From contig JANQLB010000103.1 in the NCBI GenBank assembly GCA_028280805.1, positions 20,308 through 84,307 on the forward strand: a stretch of DNA of 64,000 nucleotides, read 5' to 3'. Origin of the DNA: Tissierellales bacterium (GTDB lineage: Bacteria; Bacillota; Clostridia; Tissierellales; VENL01). The position numbers and the translations under genes are program-made. Below, one piece after another: positions 17,681 through 25,890 of this stretch. Position 1 is the first letter of the stretch. Each line of letters starts with the position of its first letter. The notes beneath the pieces were generated by a model. The model searched no databases. It was not told the origin of the DNA and saw only the letters and a list, made by a program, of their open reading frames with translations.

Positions 17681-17702
17681 ATTATTAGCCTAGACTAATA
17701 AT
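17681..17702 (-). promoter_or_regulatory. DtxR/MntR/IdeR-like operator
   Basis: ATTATTAG-CCTAGA-CTAATAAT is a perfect inverted repeat with 8-bp arms. The TTAG-N6-CTAA core matches the general form of metal-dependent DtxR-family operators (TTAGGTTAG-type). Its place ahead of a Mn/Zn/Fe ABC operon supports metal control. Confidence 0.65.
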
Positions 17703-17934
17703 ATCTACATTGGTTATTATATTCATTTATAACTTTTTTGTGATTTAAAAAACAAAAAACTAAGCTGGATTCTTTTAAGCTGAATAAGAATAAAAATTTT
17801 TCATTCATCAACTCTTGAATTTTTTATACATTGTAGACAGGCAATACAATCTATGGTATATTTACTGTGCACAGTTTTTTCATGTTAATTTTACATGTAA
17901 CGTTATTAACCATTACTTAAAAGGAGTTATTGTT

Positions 17935-18948
17935 TTGGACAAAATAGTGATAAAGAAGCCTGATGACTATTACTTAAATTTAAATATAAGTTGTAATATA
18001 AAAGAAGATAATGATTCGATTATAAAAAACTATTTGATTAATGACAGTAAATGTAAAGGGAAAAGTGAACATCTTTTTTTGAATAATAATGCTATAGAAG
18101 TTGTTCTTAATGATTTGCATTTTACTAAAAATGTTGAATACGAATATAAGCTAAACTATATTAACTACGAAATTCTTTACTGCATAGAAGGTATGCTAAC
18201 ATGCGGTAATAGTAACGATAATAGTTTTTGTGCTGCTCAAGCAGGTGATATTAAATTCATAAAAAATGATTCTACTACCAGATGGGAAAAGTTTGATAAA
18301 AGCAAGAAATGGAAATCTATATCCATATGTTTTAATCAAGATCTCATCCTGCAATTTTATAAACAAAATAGTGAAACTAAAGAGATAAGTTTTATAGATA
18401 TAGATAAACAAATAGATAATATAATGTCTGATATTACTCAGCCTGAAATAAAAGTTGCTTTTTATCAAATTTTTACACATAGCCGTTATTTAAACTCTTT
18501 ATGCAGGAATATCTATATACAAAGTAAAGCTCTTGAAATAATATCTTTGCTATTACAATACAAAAACTATAACAGCTCTTCAAATCAAAGTAAATCAAAG
18601 TACACTCTTTATAATGATGATATTTGTAAGATTAACCAGGTAAGATATTTACTAGAGAAGAATTATGTAAAACCTTTAACAATTAGCCAATTATCCAATA
18701 TAGTCGGGATTAGCACGTCAAAATTAAAGGCTGGATTTAAAAATTATTGTGGAATAACTATATATGGATATGTAAGAGATATTAGAATGCAAAAAGCCTA
18801 TAAATATTTATTGGATGGAAATATGAATGTTATTGAAGCTGCAAATCTTGTTGGTTACTCTAATCCCAGTCACTTTTCTTCTGCTTTTAAGAAAATCTTT
18901 GGAATCAATCCAAGTAACATCTCAAACAAATTGGAGAAAAAAATATAA
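17935..18948 (+). CDS. AraC family transcriptional regulator
   Basis: A 337-residue regulator beginning at a TTG with AAAAGGAG 8 nt upstream; no ATG with a ribosome site exists in frame. The C-terminal 100 residues are two AraC helix-turn-helices: TISQLSNIVGISTSKLKAGFKNYCG, then VIEAANLVGYSNPSHFSSAFKKIFGINPS. The N-terminal part is a cupin-like sensor. This layout is that of PchR/YbtA-type regulators that sense a metallophore. It faces the Nik/Opp-type operon tail to tail. The upstream region holds CATGT-N7-ACATG. It is a candidate activator for the sites at 24086 and 27759. Confidence 0.82.
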   Translation: MDKIVIKKPDDYYLNLNISCNIKEDNDSIIKNYLINDSKCKGKSEHLFLNNNAIEVVLNDLHFTKNVEYEYKLNYINYEILYCIEGMLTCGNSNDNSFCAAQAGDIKFIKNDSTTRWEKFDKSKKWKSISICFNQDLILQFYKQNSETKEISFIDIDKQIDNIMSDITQPEIKVAFYQIFTHSRYLNSLCRNIYIQSKALEIISLLLQYKNYNSSSNQSKSKYTLYNDDICKINQVRYLLEKNYVKPLTISQLSNIVGISTSKLKAGFKNYCGITIYGYVRDIRMQKAYKYLLDGNMNVIEAANLVGYSNPSHFSSAFKKIFGINPSNISNKLEKKI

Positions 18949-18977
18949 GTTGAGCACCATATAATGGTACTCAACTT
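18947..18977. terminator. Bidirectional terminator
   Basis: AAGTTGAG-C-ACCAT and ATGGT-A-CTCAACTT pair across a 3-nt loop. It lies between the converging AraC gene and the substrate-binding-protein gene, with T/A-rich flanks on both sides. Confidence 0.8.
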
Positions 18978-18988
18978 CAAACAATAAA

Positions 18989-20635
18989 TCATTTTATAAT
19001 TCCATCAAAATAAAACTCCCTTGTCTGCTTTCCAAATTCATAGTCGCTCATTTTTTCCGGATTATATATAATAGGATCTTTTGTGTATGAAATTGATAGG
19101 TTTAATGCTTGTTCGTGAAGAGTTTTGAGAACATACTCAAAGCTTTTTCTGATTTCCTCATCATCAACAGTATTAAAAATATTCTCAATTTCTTCATCTA
19201 TTTGCGGCTTCTGCTCCAATCCTTGCTGAGCTGGATTATCCGCACTGTAGTTAAGCATAGGGCTTAAAAAGGTATATGGGTCATAAGGAACTCCATAAGT
19301 ATCATTTACTGTAGCTTGAAAATCACCTTCTAAAACCTTTGAGTACCAACTCATCATCTCCATTCCAGTAGTCTTTATATCAAATCCAACTTCTCTTAAT
19401 TGACCGGATAAAACCTGACAAATATCTTCTTCCATTCCCCATCCAGTTCTAAATAGTATTTCTCCTTCAAGGTTTTTACCATTTTTTTCTAGTATGCCAT
19501 CATTATTTGTATCTTTCCATCCTGCTTCTTCAAGTAATTGTCTTGATTTATCTAAATCAAAATTATAAGGTTTAACCTCAACGTCACAATAAGGTAAATA
19601 TCTATTAAGTAAATAGTCAGCTTTTTCTTCCATATCAAACAGAAGGTTTTTGCATATTGAATCTTTATTTACTGCATGCTGTGCCGCCATTCTTACATTA
19701 ATATCATTAAATGGTTCTTTAGTTGTATTTAATAATATATTTCTTGTTGCAAATACATCTTCTGCTACTTTTGTTTTAAATTTATTATCTTTACTAAACT
19801 GATTATAAGCATCCAGTGACACGTCATTAACCCCATAAACCAGATCAATTTCTTCTGACTGTAAAGCCATCATTCTTGATTCCATTCCCGGTATTATTTT
19901 AATCGTAATTTTATCAATCTTGGGTTTTTCGCCCCAATAGTCTTCATTTTTAACAAATACATAATATTGACCCTGTTTTACTTCTGAAACCTTATATGGT
20001 CCTGTACCAAAGGACATGGTATTTACGTCGGGAGTTATTTCACCATCCACAAATACACTTGGTGACATAATTGCCATCCTATAGGCTACTGTCAAATCCT
20101 GTAAAGCTCCAATATATGGCGTATCATATACAAACTCTACTTTATAGTCATCAATAACATTAATCTCCTGTAGTTTTGATACACCTATTATCCAAGCTAG
20201 CTGCTCTCCTAATGTTTCTTTCATGTATTCAAAGCCTGTCTTTACTACATCAGCTTTAAGCTCTTGTCCGTCAGTAAACATAATCCCTTTTCTTAGATTG
20301 AATATTATTTTGTTATCTTTTACCTCCCAAGATTCTGCTAAACCTGCTTTGATTTCACCTTTATCATAGATTACTAATGTTTCATAAACATTACTAATAT
20401 ACTTAGCGAATCCATTTCCATCATTATCTGATAATGCATTAAATCCACCAATAAAATCTGTGCCTTCACCAATTATTATTTCAATAGGTTCTTCCATATC
20501 ATTATCTGGAGAGTTATCTGTTTCATTACCACTAACTACTTTATTATCATTGTCTGAACTCTCGCATCCAAAACCAGTAACTATTATTAAAATACTAATA
20601 ATTACAATCATAATTAAATTAATTTTTCTTTTCAT
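18989..20635 (-). CDS. Nickel/peptide-type ABC substrate-binding lipoprotein
   Basis: A 548-residue extracellular lipoprotein (SBP family 5). The signal peptide ends with IVTGFGCESS, so Cys24 is the likely lipid anchor. Family landmarks are GLAESWEVKDNKIIFNLRKGIMFTDG near residue 98, the SFGTGPYKV segment, and the late AVNKDSICKNLLF. Closest in style are NikA/CntA proteins that bind metal-chelator complexes rather than long oligopeptides. AAGGAG precedes the ATG. It is the last gene of the five-gene importer operon (permease, permease, ATPase, ATPase, binding protein). Metal-metallophore is the likely ligand class given the Fur site at the operon head. Confidence 0.85.
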   Translation of the reverse strand: MKRKINLIMIVIISILIIVTGFGCESSDNDNKVVSGNETDNSPDNDMEEPIEIIIGEGTDFIGGFNALSDNDGNGFAKYISNVYETLVIYDKGEIKAGLAESWEVKDNKIIFNLRKGIMFTDGQELKADVVKTGFEYMKETLGEQLAWIIGVSKLQEINVIDDYKVEFVYDTPYIGALQDLTVAYRMAIMSPSVFVDGEITPDVNTMSFGTGPYKVSEVKQGQYYVFVKNEDYWGEKPKIDKITIKIIPGMESRMMALQSEEIDLVYGVNDVSLDAYNQFSKDNKFKTKVAEDVFATRNILLNTTKEPFNDINVRMAAQHAVNKDSICKNLLFDMEEKADYLLNRYLPYCDVEVKPYNFDLDKSRQLLEEAGWKDTNNDGILEKNGKNLEGEILFRTGWGMEEDICQVLSGQLREVGFDIKTTGMEMMSWYSKVLEGDFQATVNDTYGVPYDPYTFLSPMLNYSADNPAQQGLEQKPQIDEEIENIFNTVDDEEIRKSFEYVLKTLHEQALNLSISYTKDPIIYNPEKMSDYEFGKQTREFYFDGIIK

Positions 20636-20651
20636 AGTATATATCTCCTTT

Positions 20652-21449
20652 TTAATATAACATCCTGTTAAGCTTATCTTTAAAGGATATTTGCGATTTT
20701 ATTAATTCCTTTGCGTAATCACTTTCTAACTCGCGCAGATTATCTATATTTCTGCTTTTTTCAATAATTCGTCCTCCTCTCATTACAATAATTTTCTTTG
20801 ACATATATATAGCAGTATCTAAGTCATGGGTAATAAATATATATGTACTATTACTTTCCTTTCTTAGGTCAATAAGTAAATCAAGAATTTTTTGCTTTAT
20901 ATTTGAATCTAATCCACTCACTGCTTCATCAAAAATAATATATCGAGGATTTGTTATTATAGCTCTAGCTATACATATTCTCTTTTGTTCGCCTCCACTA
21001 AATTCATTTGGTAATTTTGTCAATGAACTAGTTGGCATACCCACTTTTCTTATTATTGAATGAATTAATTCTTTTTCTCTATTTTTAGTGTTTTTGGAAC
21101 TATTCCTCAACGGCTCAACAATACTCTGATATATATTTAGCTTTGGATTAAGAGAACTTGCACTGTCTTGTAATACCAATTTTACATTTTTTCTAAAGCC
21201 CTTAAGTTGATATCTCCTCATATTATTTATATCTATTCCATCATATAATATAGTTCCAGTTGTTGGGATTTCAAGATTTAGTAATAATCTACTAAATACA
21301 CTCTTGCCTGATCCACTTTCTCCTACTATGCTGTATGATTCATTTGATACAAAAGAGATATTTATATTGTTAAGTGCTTGTACTTTTGTTTTCTTTCCTC
21401 TTTCATCACTAACATTATAAGATTTGCTTATATTATCTACCTTTATCAT
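20652..21449 (-). CDS. ABC ATP-binding protein (NikE/OppF type)
   Basis: A 265-residue ATPase with Walker A GESGSGKSV near residue 42, signature FSGGEQKRICIARAI near residue 155, Walker B YIIFDEAVSGLD and FITHDLD. Second ATPase of a heterodimeric Nik/Opp/Dpp-type importer. It begins with GAGGT before the ATG and overlaps the preceding ATPase by the ATGA arrangement, so the two are coupled. It lacks the longer C-terminal Cys-rich extension seen in many OppF/DppF proteins, as do NikE-type subunits. Confidence 0.85.
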   Translation of the reverse strand: MIKVDNISKSYNVSDERGKKTKVQALNNINISFVSNESYSIVGESGSGKSVFSRLLLNLEIPTTGTILYDGIDINNMRRYQLKGFRKNVKLVLQDSASSLNPKLNIYQSIVEPLRNSSKNTKNREKELIHSIIRKVGMPTSSLTKLPNEFSGGEQKRICIARAIITNPRYIIFDEAVSGLDSNIKQKILDLLIDLRKESNSTYIFITHDLDTAIYMSKKIIVMRGGRIIEKSRNIDNLRELESDYAKELIKSQISFKDKLNRMLY

Positions 21450-22246
21450 TTTTTTACCTCGTTAAATTTAAGATGTTGGTCAATAAGAGATTTTGTATAT
21501 ATGTTTATAGGATTCCTAAGCACATTAGATAATTCTCCGGTCTCTACAACTTTACCATTATTAAATACAACTATCTCATGTGCAAGTTCTGATATAACCT
21601 CAAGATCATGTGATACAAATAACATTGTCAGACTCTCATTTTGCCTTTTAATTTCTTTAAATTCTGAAATTATTATAGATTGTGTCTTTGTATCTAGAGC
21701 AGTAGTTGGCTCATCTGCAATAATTATTTCAGGCTCTATCATCAATGTTAAAGAAATCATGATTCTTTGAAGCATACCTCCACTTAACATGTGTGGATAG
21801 CTATTCATTATTCTTTTTATACTACCTAGATTTAGCTTCTCCAAGCCAGCCTCAGATTTCGTTATTGCTTCTCTTTTACTTATTTTATAATGTACTTTTA
21901 ATGTTTCAACCATCTGATTTCCAATTTTAAAACAGGGATCAAATGCAGTCATAGGGTCTTGAAAAATAACCCCTATTTTTTTACCTCTTATTTTTTCCAT
22001 TCGTTTATCTTTAACCTTTAAAAGATTTTCATTATTGAAAAGTATATTTCCTGTTATATTAAATTTATCTTCTGATAGTAACTTTAAAACAGCTTTGCAC
22101 GTCAGTGATTTGCCACTACCGCTTGCTCCAACTATTCCAACTGTACTCCCTTTTTTTAAATCGAAAGATACATTATCAACTAATTTTTTGCCTTTTTTAG
22201 TACTTATAAATAAATTTTTGATTTGTAAAATTTTTTCATTATTCAT
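21446..22246 (-). CDS. ABC ATP-binding protein (NikD/OppD type)
   Basis: A 266-residue ATPase with Walker A GASGSGKSL near residue 35, the family's IFQDPMTAFDPCFKIGNQM segment, signature LSGGMLQR, Walker B IIADEPTTALD and FVSHDLEV. The preferred start is the ATG at 22246 with GGAG 6 nt upstream, overlapping the end of the permease gene by 8 bp; the frame extends to 22270 but without a ribosome site. It pairs with the next ATPase to drive the two permeases upstream. Confidence 0.85.
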   Translation of the reverse strand: MNNEKILQIKNLFISTKKGKKLVDNVSFDLKKGSTVGIVGASGSGKSLTCKAVLKLLSEDKFNITGNILFNNENLLKVKDKRMEKIRGKKIGVIFQDPMTAFDPCFKIGNQMVETLKVHYKISKREAITKSEAGLEKLNLGSIKRIMNSYPHMLSGGMLQRIMISLTLMIEPEIIIADEPTTALDTKTQSIIISEFKEIKRQNESLTMLFVSHDLEVISELAHEIVVFNNGKVVETGELSNVLRNPINIYTKSLIDQHLKFNEVKK

Positions 22247-23069
22247 TATGTTCTCCATATCCACAATCACAAATATCTCTTATGGCTTCTCCTAATAAAT
22301 TAAAACCTATCACAGTAAATAGAATACAAAAGCCCGGATACACTATAAGATGGGGACGGGAATAAATATATTTTTTAGCTACCCCTACCATAGCACCCCA
22401 CTCAGGTAAAGTAGAATCTACCCCTAATCCTAAAAAAGAAAAGGATGATATCATAATTATAATATCTCCCACTCCCAAACTCATCAAAACTAGTATTTGA
22501 GAAGCAACATTAGGAGTAATATGTTTGAACATTATTTTCAAGTTTGAGCTTCCGTCAATCCTTGCAGCTATGATGTAGTTTTTGTTTTTTTCAACAATGA
22601 CAGCACTTCTTATAATTTTTGCATTCCATACCCAGATACTAATAATTATTGATATAACTAAACCTTCCATTCCTTGACCCAATGCACCAATTAAAACCAG
22701 AACTATCATTATGGGTGGAAATGCCATGGCTATATCACATATTCCTATTAATATTCTATCTATTAATCCTCCATAAAAACCTGAAACAATACCAATAATA
22801 AAGCTTATAATCATAGTAACCAATAATATAGGTAGAGCAATACCTATTGAATATCTTGCTCCAAATATCAGCCTTGAATAGATACATCTGCCAAGCTGGT
22901 CTGTTCCTAGAGGATATTCACTTGATGAATCTAAAAATCTATTTTCCAATCTTCCTTTTAAAGGGTCATTAAAAACAAGAATCGGTGAAAATATAGCTGT
23001 AAACAAAACAACTGAGATTAATATCAATCCAATAACTGCCTGCCTATTGTGTACTATTTTTTTTATCAT
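22239..23069 (-). CDS. ABC permease (NikC/OppC type)
   Basis: A 276-residue membrane protein. An N-terminal membrane helix is followed by the periplasmic-side stretch FLDSSSEYPLGTDQLGRCIYSRLIFGARYS, in which the LGTDQLGRDxxSR motif of this family is plain. The usual EAA loop is NYIIAARIDGSSNLKIMFKHITPN. It overlaps the preceding permease by ATGA, with GGAG upstream. With the NikB-like protein it forms the importer channel. Confidence 0.87.
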   Translation of the reverse strand: MIKKIVHNRQAVIGLILISVVLFTAIFSPILVFNDPLKGRLENRFLDSSSEYPLGTDQLGRCIYSRLIFGARYSIGIALPILLVTMIISFIIGIVSGFYGGLIDRILIGICDIAMAFPPIMIVLVLIGALGQGMEGLVISIIISIWVWNAKIIRSAVIVEKNKNYIIAARIDGSSNLKIMFKHITPNVASQILVLMSLGVGDIIIMISSFSFLGLGVDSTLPEWGAMVGVAKKYIYSRPHLIVYPGFCILFTVIGFNLLGEAIRDICDCGYGEHNE

Positions 23070-24010
23070 TTATAATTCTCCATCTTTTTTAAAGTCAGCG
23101 GGTTAATATACATATTTAAAATATCTGCAAGCAAGTTGCATATTACGAAAACCACACCCATAATTAAAACAAATGCATTAATAGCAGGTAAATTTCTATC
23201 TATTATGGCCTTTAGAGCATAATTCCCTAGCCCGGGCCAGCTAAAAACATTTTCAATAATTGCTGTTCCAGCAATCATGTACCCTACAGTCTGTCCAAAT
23301 AAAGTTATGACAGGGGGTAAAGAGTTCTTAAAAACATGCTTATATATTAATATTCTATTTGGTATTCCTCTTGCTTTAGCATATATAATATGATCTTTAT
23401 TAACATTCTCCAGCATATTTGCTCTAAGAACTCTTATATTAAAGGCTGCTATAGGTATTGCAAAGGTTATTGCTGGTAATAAAACATTTTCCATCTTTCC
23501 ATAACTTAATACATTAACTACATTAAGAACAACAGCAAAAAAATATAATACTATAAAACCCAGCCAAAAGTTTGATGTTGAAATACCTATTAATGTTATT
23601 ATCCTTATAAAATTATCAAAAAAGCTATTTTTATATCTTACACACAGCATAGAAATAGGTATAACTAAAATAATTATAATTAATAGTGCTACTCCAACTA
23701 ATTTTAATGTATAAGGAAAGGCATGAGCAATTTCTTTAATAACAGGTACACCTGTTGTATAGGATTCTCCGAAATCTCCCTTAACTGCATTGCCTACCCA
23801 TATAAAATATTGTTTATGAATTGGTAAATCAAAGCCCATTTCCTTTCTCATAGCTTCAATTTGTTCTTCTGAAGCACTAACGTTTTTTCTTCTAACATAG
23901 GCTTCCGAAGGATCTATAGGTGCAATATTAGATAATATAAAAGAAAAAACAGTTACTCCTATAAGAACAAATATTAGAGAAAATAGCCTTTTCTTTATGT
24001 AAAATATCAT
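23066..24010 (-). CDS. ABC permease (NikB/OppB type), first gene of importer operon
   Basis: A 314-residue membrane protein that starts at the ATG at 24010, with AAGGAGG 9 nt upstream. Family hallmarks are the N-terminal RLFSLIFVLIGVTVFSFILSNIAPIDPSEAYV and the EAA loop ARGIPNRILIYKHVFKNSLPPVITLFG. A Fur-box-like site and an AraC-linked motif lie within 100 bp upstream, so iron (or a metallophore) should control the operon. The order permease-permease-ATPase-ATPase-binding protein is that of nickel/cobalt/metallophore importers. Confidence 0.87.
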   Translation of the reverse strand: MIFYIKKRLFSLIFVLIGVTVFSFILSNIAPIDPSEAYVRRKNVSASEEQIEAMRKEMGFDLPIHKQYFIWVGNAVKGDFGESYTTGVPVIKEIAHAFPYTLKLVGVALLIIIILVIPISMLCVRYKNSFFDNFIRIITLIGISTSNFWLGFIVLYFFAVVLNVVNVLSYGKMENVLLPAITFAIPIAAFNIRVLRANMLENVNKDHIIYAKARGIPNRILIYKHVFKNSLPPVITLFGQTVGYMIAGTAIIENVFSWPGLGNYALKAIIDRNLPAINAFVLIMGVVFVICNLLADILNMYINPLTLKKMENYK

Positions 24011-24035
24011 AATATTCATCCTCCTTGTTTTAAAT

Positions 24036-24054
24036 GATAACAATAATCATTATC
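24036..24054 (-). promoter_or_regulatory. Fur box upstream of importer operon
   Basis: GATAACAATAATCATTATC matches the 19-bp Fur consensus GATAATGATAATCATTATC at 17 positions. It lies 26 bp before the start codon of the first permease gene, where it would block transcription when iron is plentiful. Confidence 0.8.
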
Positions 24055-24085
24055 AATATCAACCCCAAAAAGATTACAATTAACC

Positions 24086-24103
24086 CAATAAGGATTTTTT
24101 TAT
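24086..24103 (-). promoter_or_regulatory. AraC-linked 18-bp motif, copy upstream of importer operon
   Basis: CAATAAGGATTTTTTTAT (plus strand) is identical to 27759-27776. A GTT/AAC and a TAC also recur at similar spacing to the left (minus-strand reading ATCCTTATTG-N-GTT-N4-GTA). It lies 76 bp before the permease start. This is the expected position for an activator, probably one of the two AraC proteins. Confidence 0.55.
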
Positions 24104-24145
24104 TGAACATTATACGATAGAATGTTTTCTTATCACATATTCATA

Positions 24146-25888
24146 TTAGTTAGAATTTATTTTCCAATTTCTAGCTTTCATTCTCTTACTCCAGAATTCT
24201 GAATATATTCCTTTGTTATCTATTAGTTCTTGATGAGTTCCTTTTTCAACTAGAATCCCTTCTTTATTTAAAACTAATATCTGATTTGCTTTTTTTACGG
24301 TTGAAAGTCTATGGGCAATAACTATTAAAGTTTTTTCTTTTACTAATGAATTTAAAGCATCCTGCAGTTCTTTTTCATTTTCAGGATCAACATTTGATGT
24401 AGCTTCATCAACAATAATTATAGGTGCATCTTTTAGTATTGCCCTTGCAATAGATATTCTTTGTTTTTCTCCTCCCGAAAGAGTACTACCTCCCTCAGCT
24501 ATTACAGTGTCATATCCATTTTCTAATTCTGAAATAAACCCATGACATCTAGCTTTCTTAGCCGCCTCTATAACTTGGTCTATTGTAGCGTCAGGTCTTC
24601 CAAGTTTTATATTATTTAGTACTGTGTCGTTAAAGAGATATACATTTTGAAAAATCATACTTATATTAGATAGTACAGTATCACATTTCATGCTTTTGAC
24701 GTTTATTCCACCAATTAAAACTTCACCTTTTTGAACATCCCAAAATCTAGCTATTAGATTGGAAATTGTTGTCTTTCCACTTCCAGATGGTCCTACAATA
24801 GCTGTCATACTCTTTTCCATTGATTTAAAGCTAATATTCTTTAGCACTGGTTTTCGTTCATAGGAGAAGTGTACATTTTTAAATTCTATATCAAATCTAT
24901 CAGCTTTCTCATCCTTGTCATTATCATCCAAAGGTTGTACACTCATTATATTTTCAAGTCTATTTAAACAAGTGTCCATCAATCTGATTATACCTGAATA
25001 AATAGATAATGCTTCTACAGGAGTATAAATTCTAAATGCAACTATTATAAACATCATCACGATAGCTAAAGATATGTCCTCTGATATATACAGCTGAGGT
25101 GCAAAATACAATATAAGCCCTATACTTATCTGAAAGCAACACATAAATGCTGTATTTAAAGGAACAGCTTTCATTTCAAAATTTAATGCTGTTTTTTCAA
25201 ATCTTGCAAGTATTGACTCTAGTTTTTTGAAATTTCTTCCAGAAAGATTTAACGCCTTTATAACAGATATTCCTTGAATATATTCTAATAGTACACTTAC
25301 AACTTCTGATTGTTTTTCCTGTCTTTGCTCTCCATATTTCTTAAAGTCTTTCTGGATTTTAATATTTAACAAGAAAGCAATCGGATATACTATCATAGCT
25401 ACAATAGTCATTTTCCAGCTAATACATAATAAAAAGACTATTATTAATATGGTACTTATTAAAGCATTTGCAACCTTTGAGAGAAACTGCATAGAAAATG
25501 TTTCAACAAAAGTCAAATCATTTGTCAAAACTGCTGTTACATCCCCAATCTTGTTATCAGAAAAGCATCCCATAGGCATTCTCTTAAGTTTATCTCCCAT
25601 TTTTATTCTTTGCTTATTCATCATCCTAAAACCCGTACCACTTTGAAAGAAATGTACTAAAAGATTGAATATATATTGTCCCAATAAAGCTATTAACATA
25701 TAAAATACACGGTTTAATGTAATATCCATAGTAAGTGTGTTCTCAGTTATATCTCTCAAAGTTAATAGCATGAAATACAAAGGAATCATCATACACGTAC
25801 TTTCAAAAAAATTGAAGATAAAAGCCAAAATCAAATTCTTTTTTTCTTTTCCAGCCAATTTAAAAATTCTAATCAAAATGCCAGCCAT
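24146..25888 (-). CDS. ABC half-transporter, YbtQ/IrtB-like (TMD-NBD)
   Basis: A 580-residue fused transporter. Six membrane helices cover residues about 15-310, followed by an ATPase domain with Walker A GPSGSGKTT near residue 363, signature LSGGEKQRISIARAIL, Walker B IIIVDEATSNVD and IVIAHRLST. It has the exporter fold, but paired genes of this type (YbtP/YbtQ, IrtA/IrtB) import iron-siderophore complexes, and the local setting favours import. GGAGGT overlaps the previous gene's stop, and only 2 bp separate the two genes, so they form a heterodimer. Substrate is inferred, not shown. Confidence 0.82.
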   Translation of the reverse strand: MAGILIRIFKLAGKEKKNLILAFIFNFFESTCMMIPLYFMLLTLRDITENTLTMDITLNRVFYMLIALLGQYIFNLLVHFFQSGTGFRMMNKQRIKMGDKLKRMPMGCFSDNKIGDVTAVLTNDLTFVETFSMQFLSKVANALISTILIIVFLLCISWKMTIVAMIVYPIAFLLNIKIQKDFKKYGEQRQEKQSEVVSVLLEYIQGISVIKALNLSGRNFKKLESILARFEKTALNFEMKAVPLNTAFMCCFQISIGLILYFAPQLYISEDISLAIVMMFIIVAFRIYTPVEALSIYSGIIRLMDTCLNRLENIMSVQPLDDNDKDEKADRFDIEFKNVHFSYERKPVLKNISFKSMEKSMTAIVGPSGSGKTTISNLIARFWDVQKGEVLIGGINVKSMKCDTVLSNISMIFQNVYLFNDTVLNNIKLGRPDATIDQVIEAAKKARCHGFISELENGYDTVIAEGGSTLSGGEKQRISIARAILKDAPIIIVDEATSNVDPENEKELQDALNSLVKEKTLIVIAHRLSTVKKANQILVLNKEGILVEKGTHQELIDNKGIYSEFWSKRMKARNWKINSN

Positions 25889-25890
25889 AA

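Noticed and set aside
18989..24010. Importer operon considered as an oligopeptide (Opp) transporter
   Set aside because: Not excluded by motifs alone, but the Fur box, the AraC-linked motif and the neighbouring iron genes favour a metal-chelate ligand.
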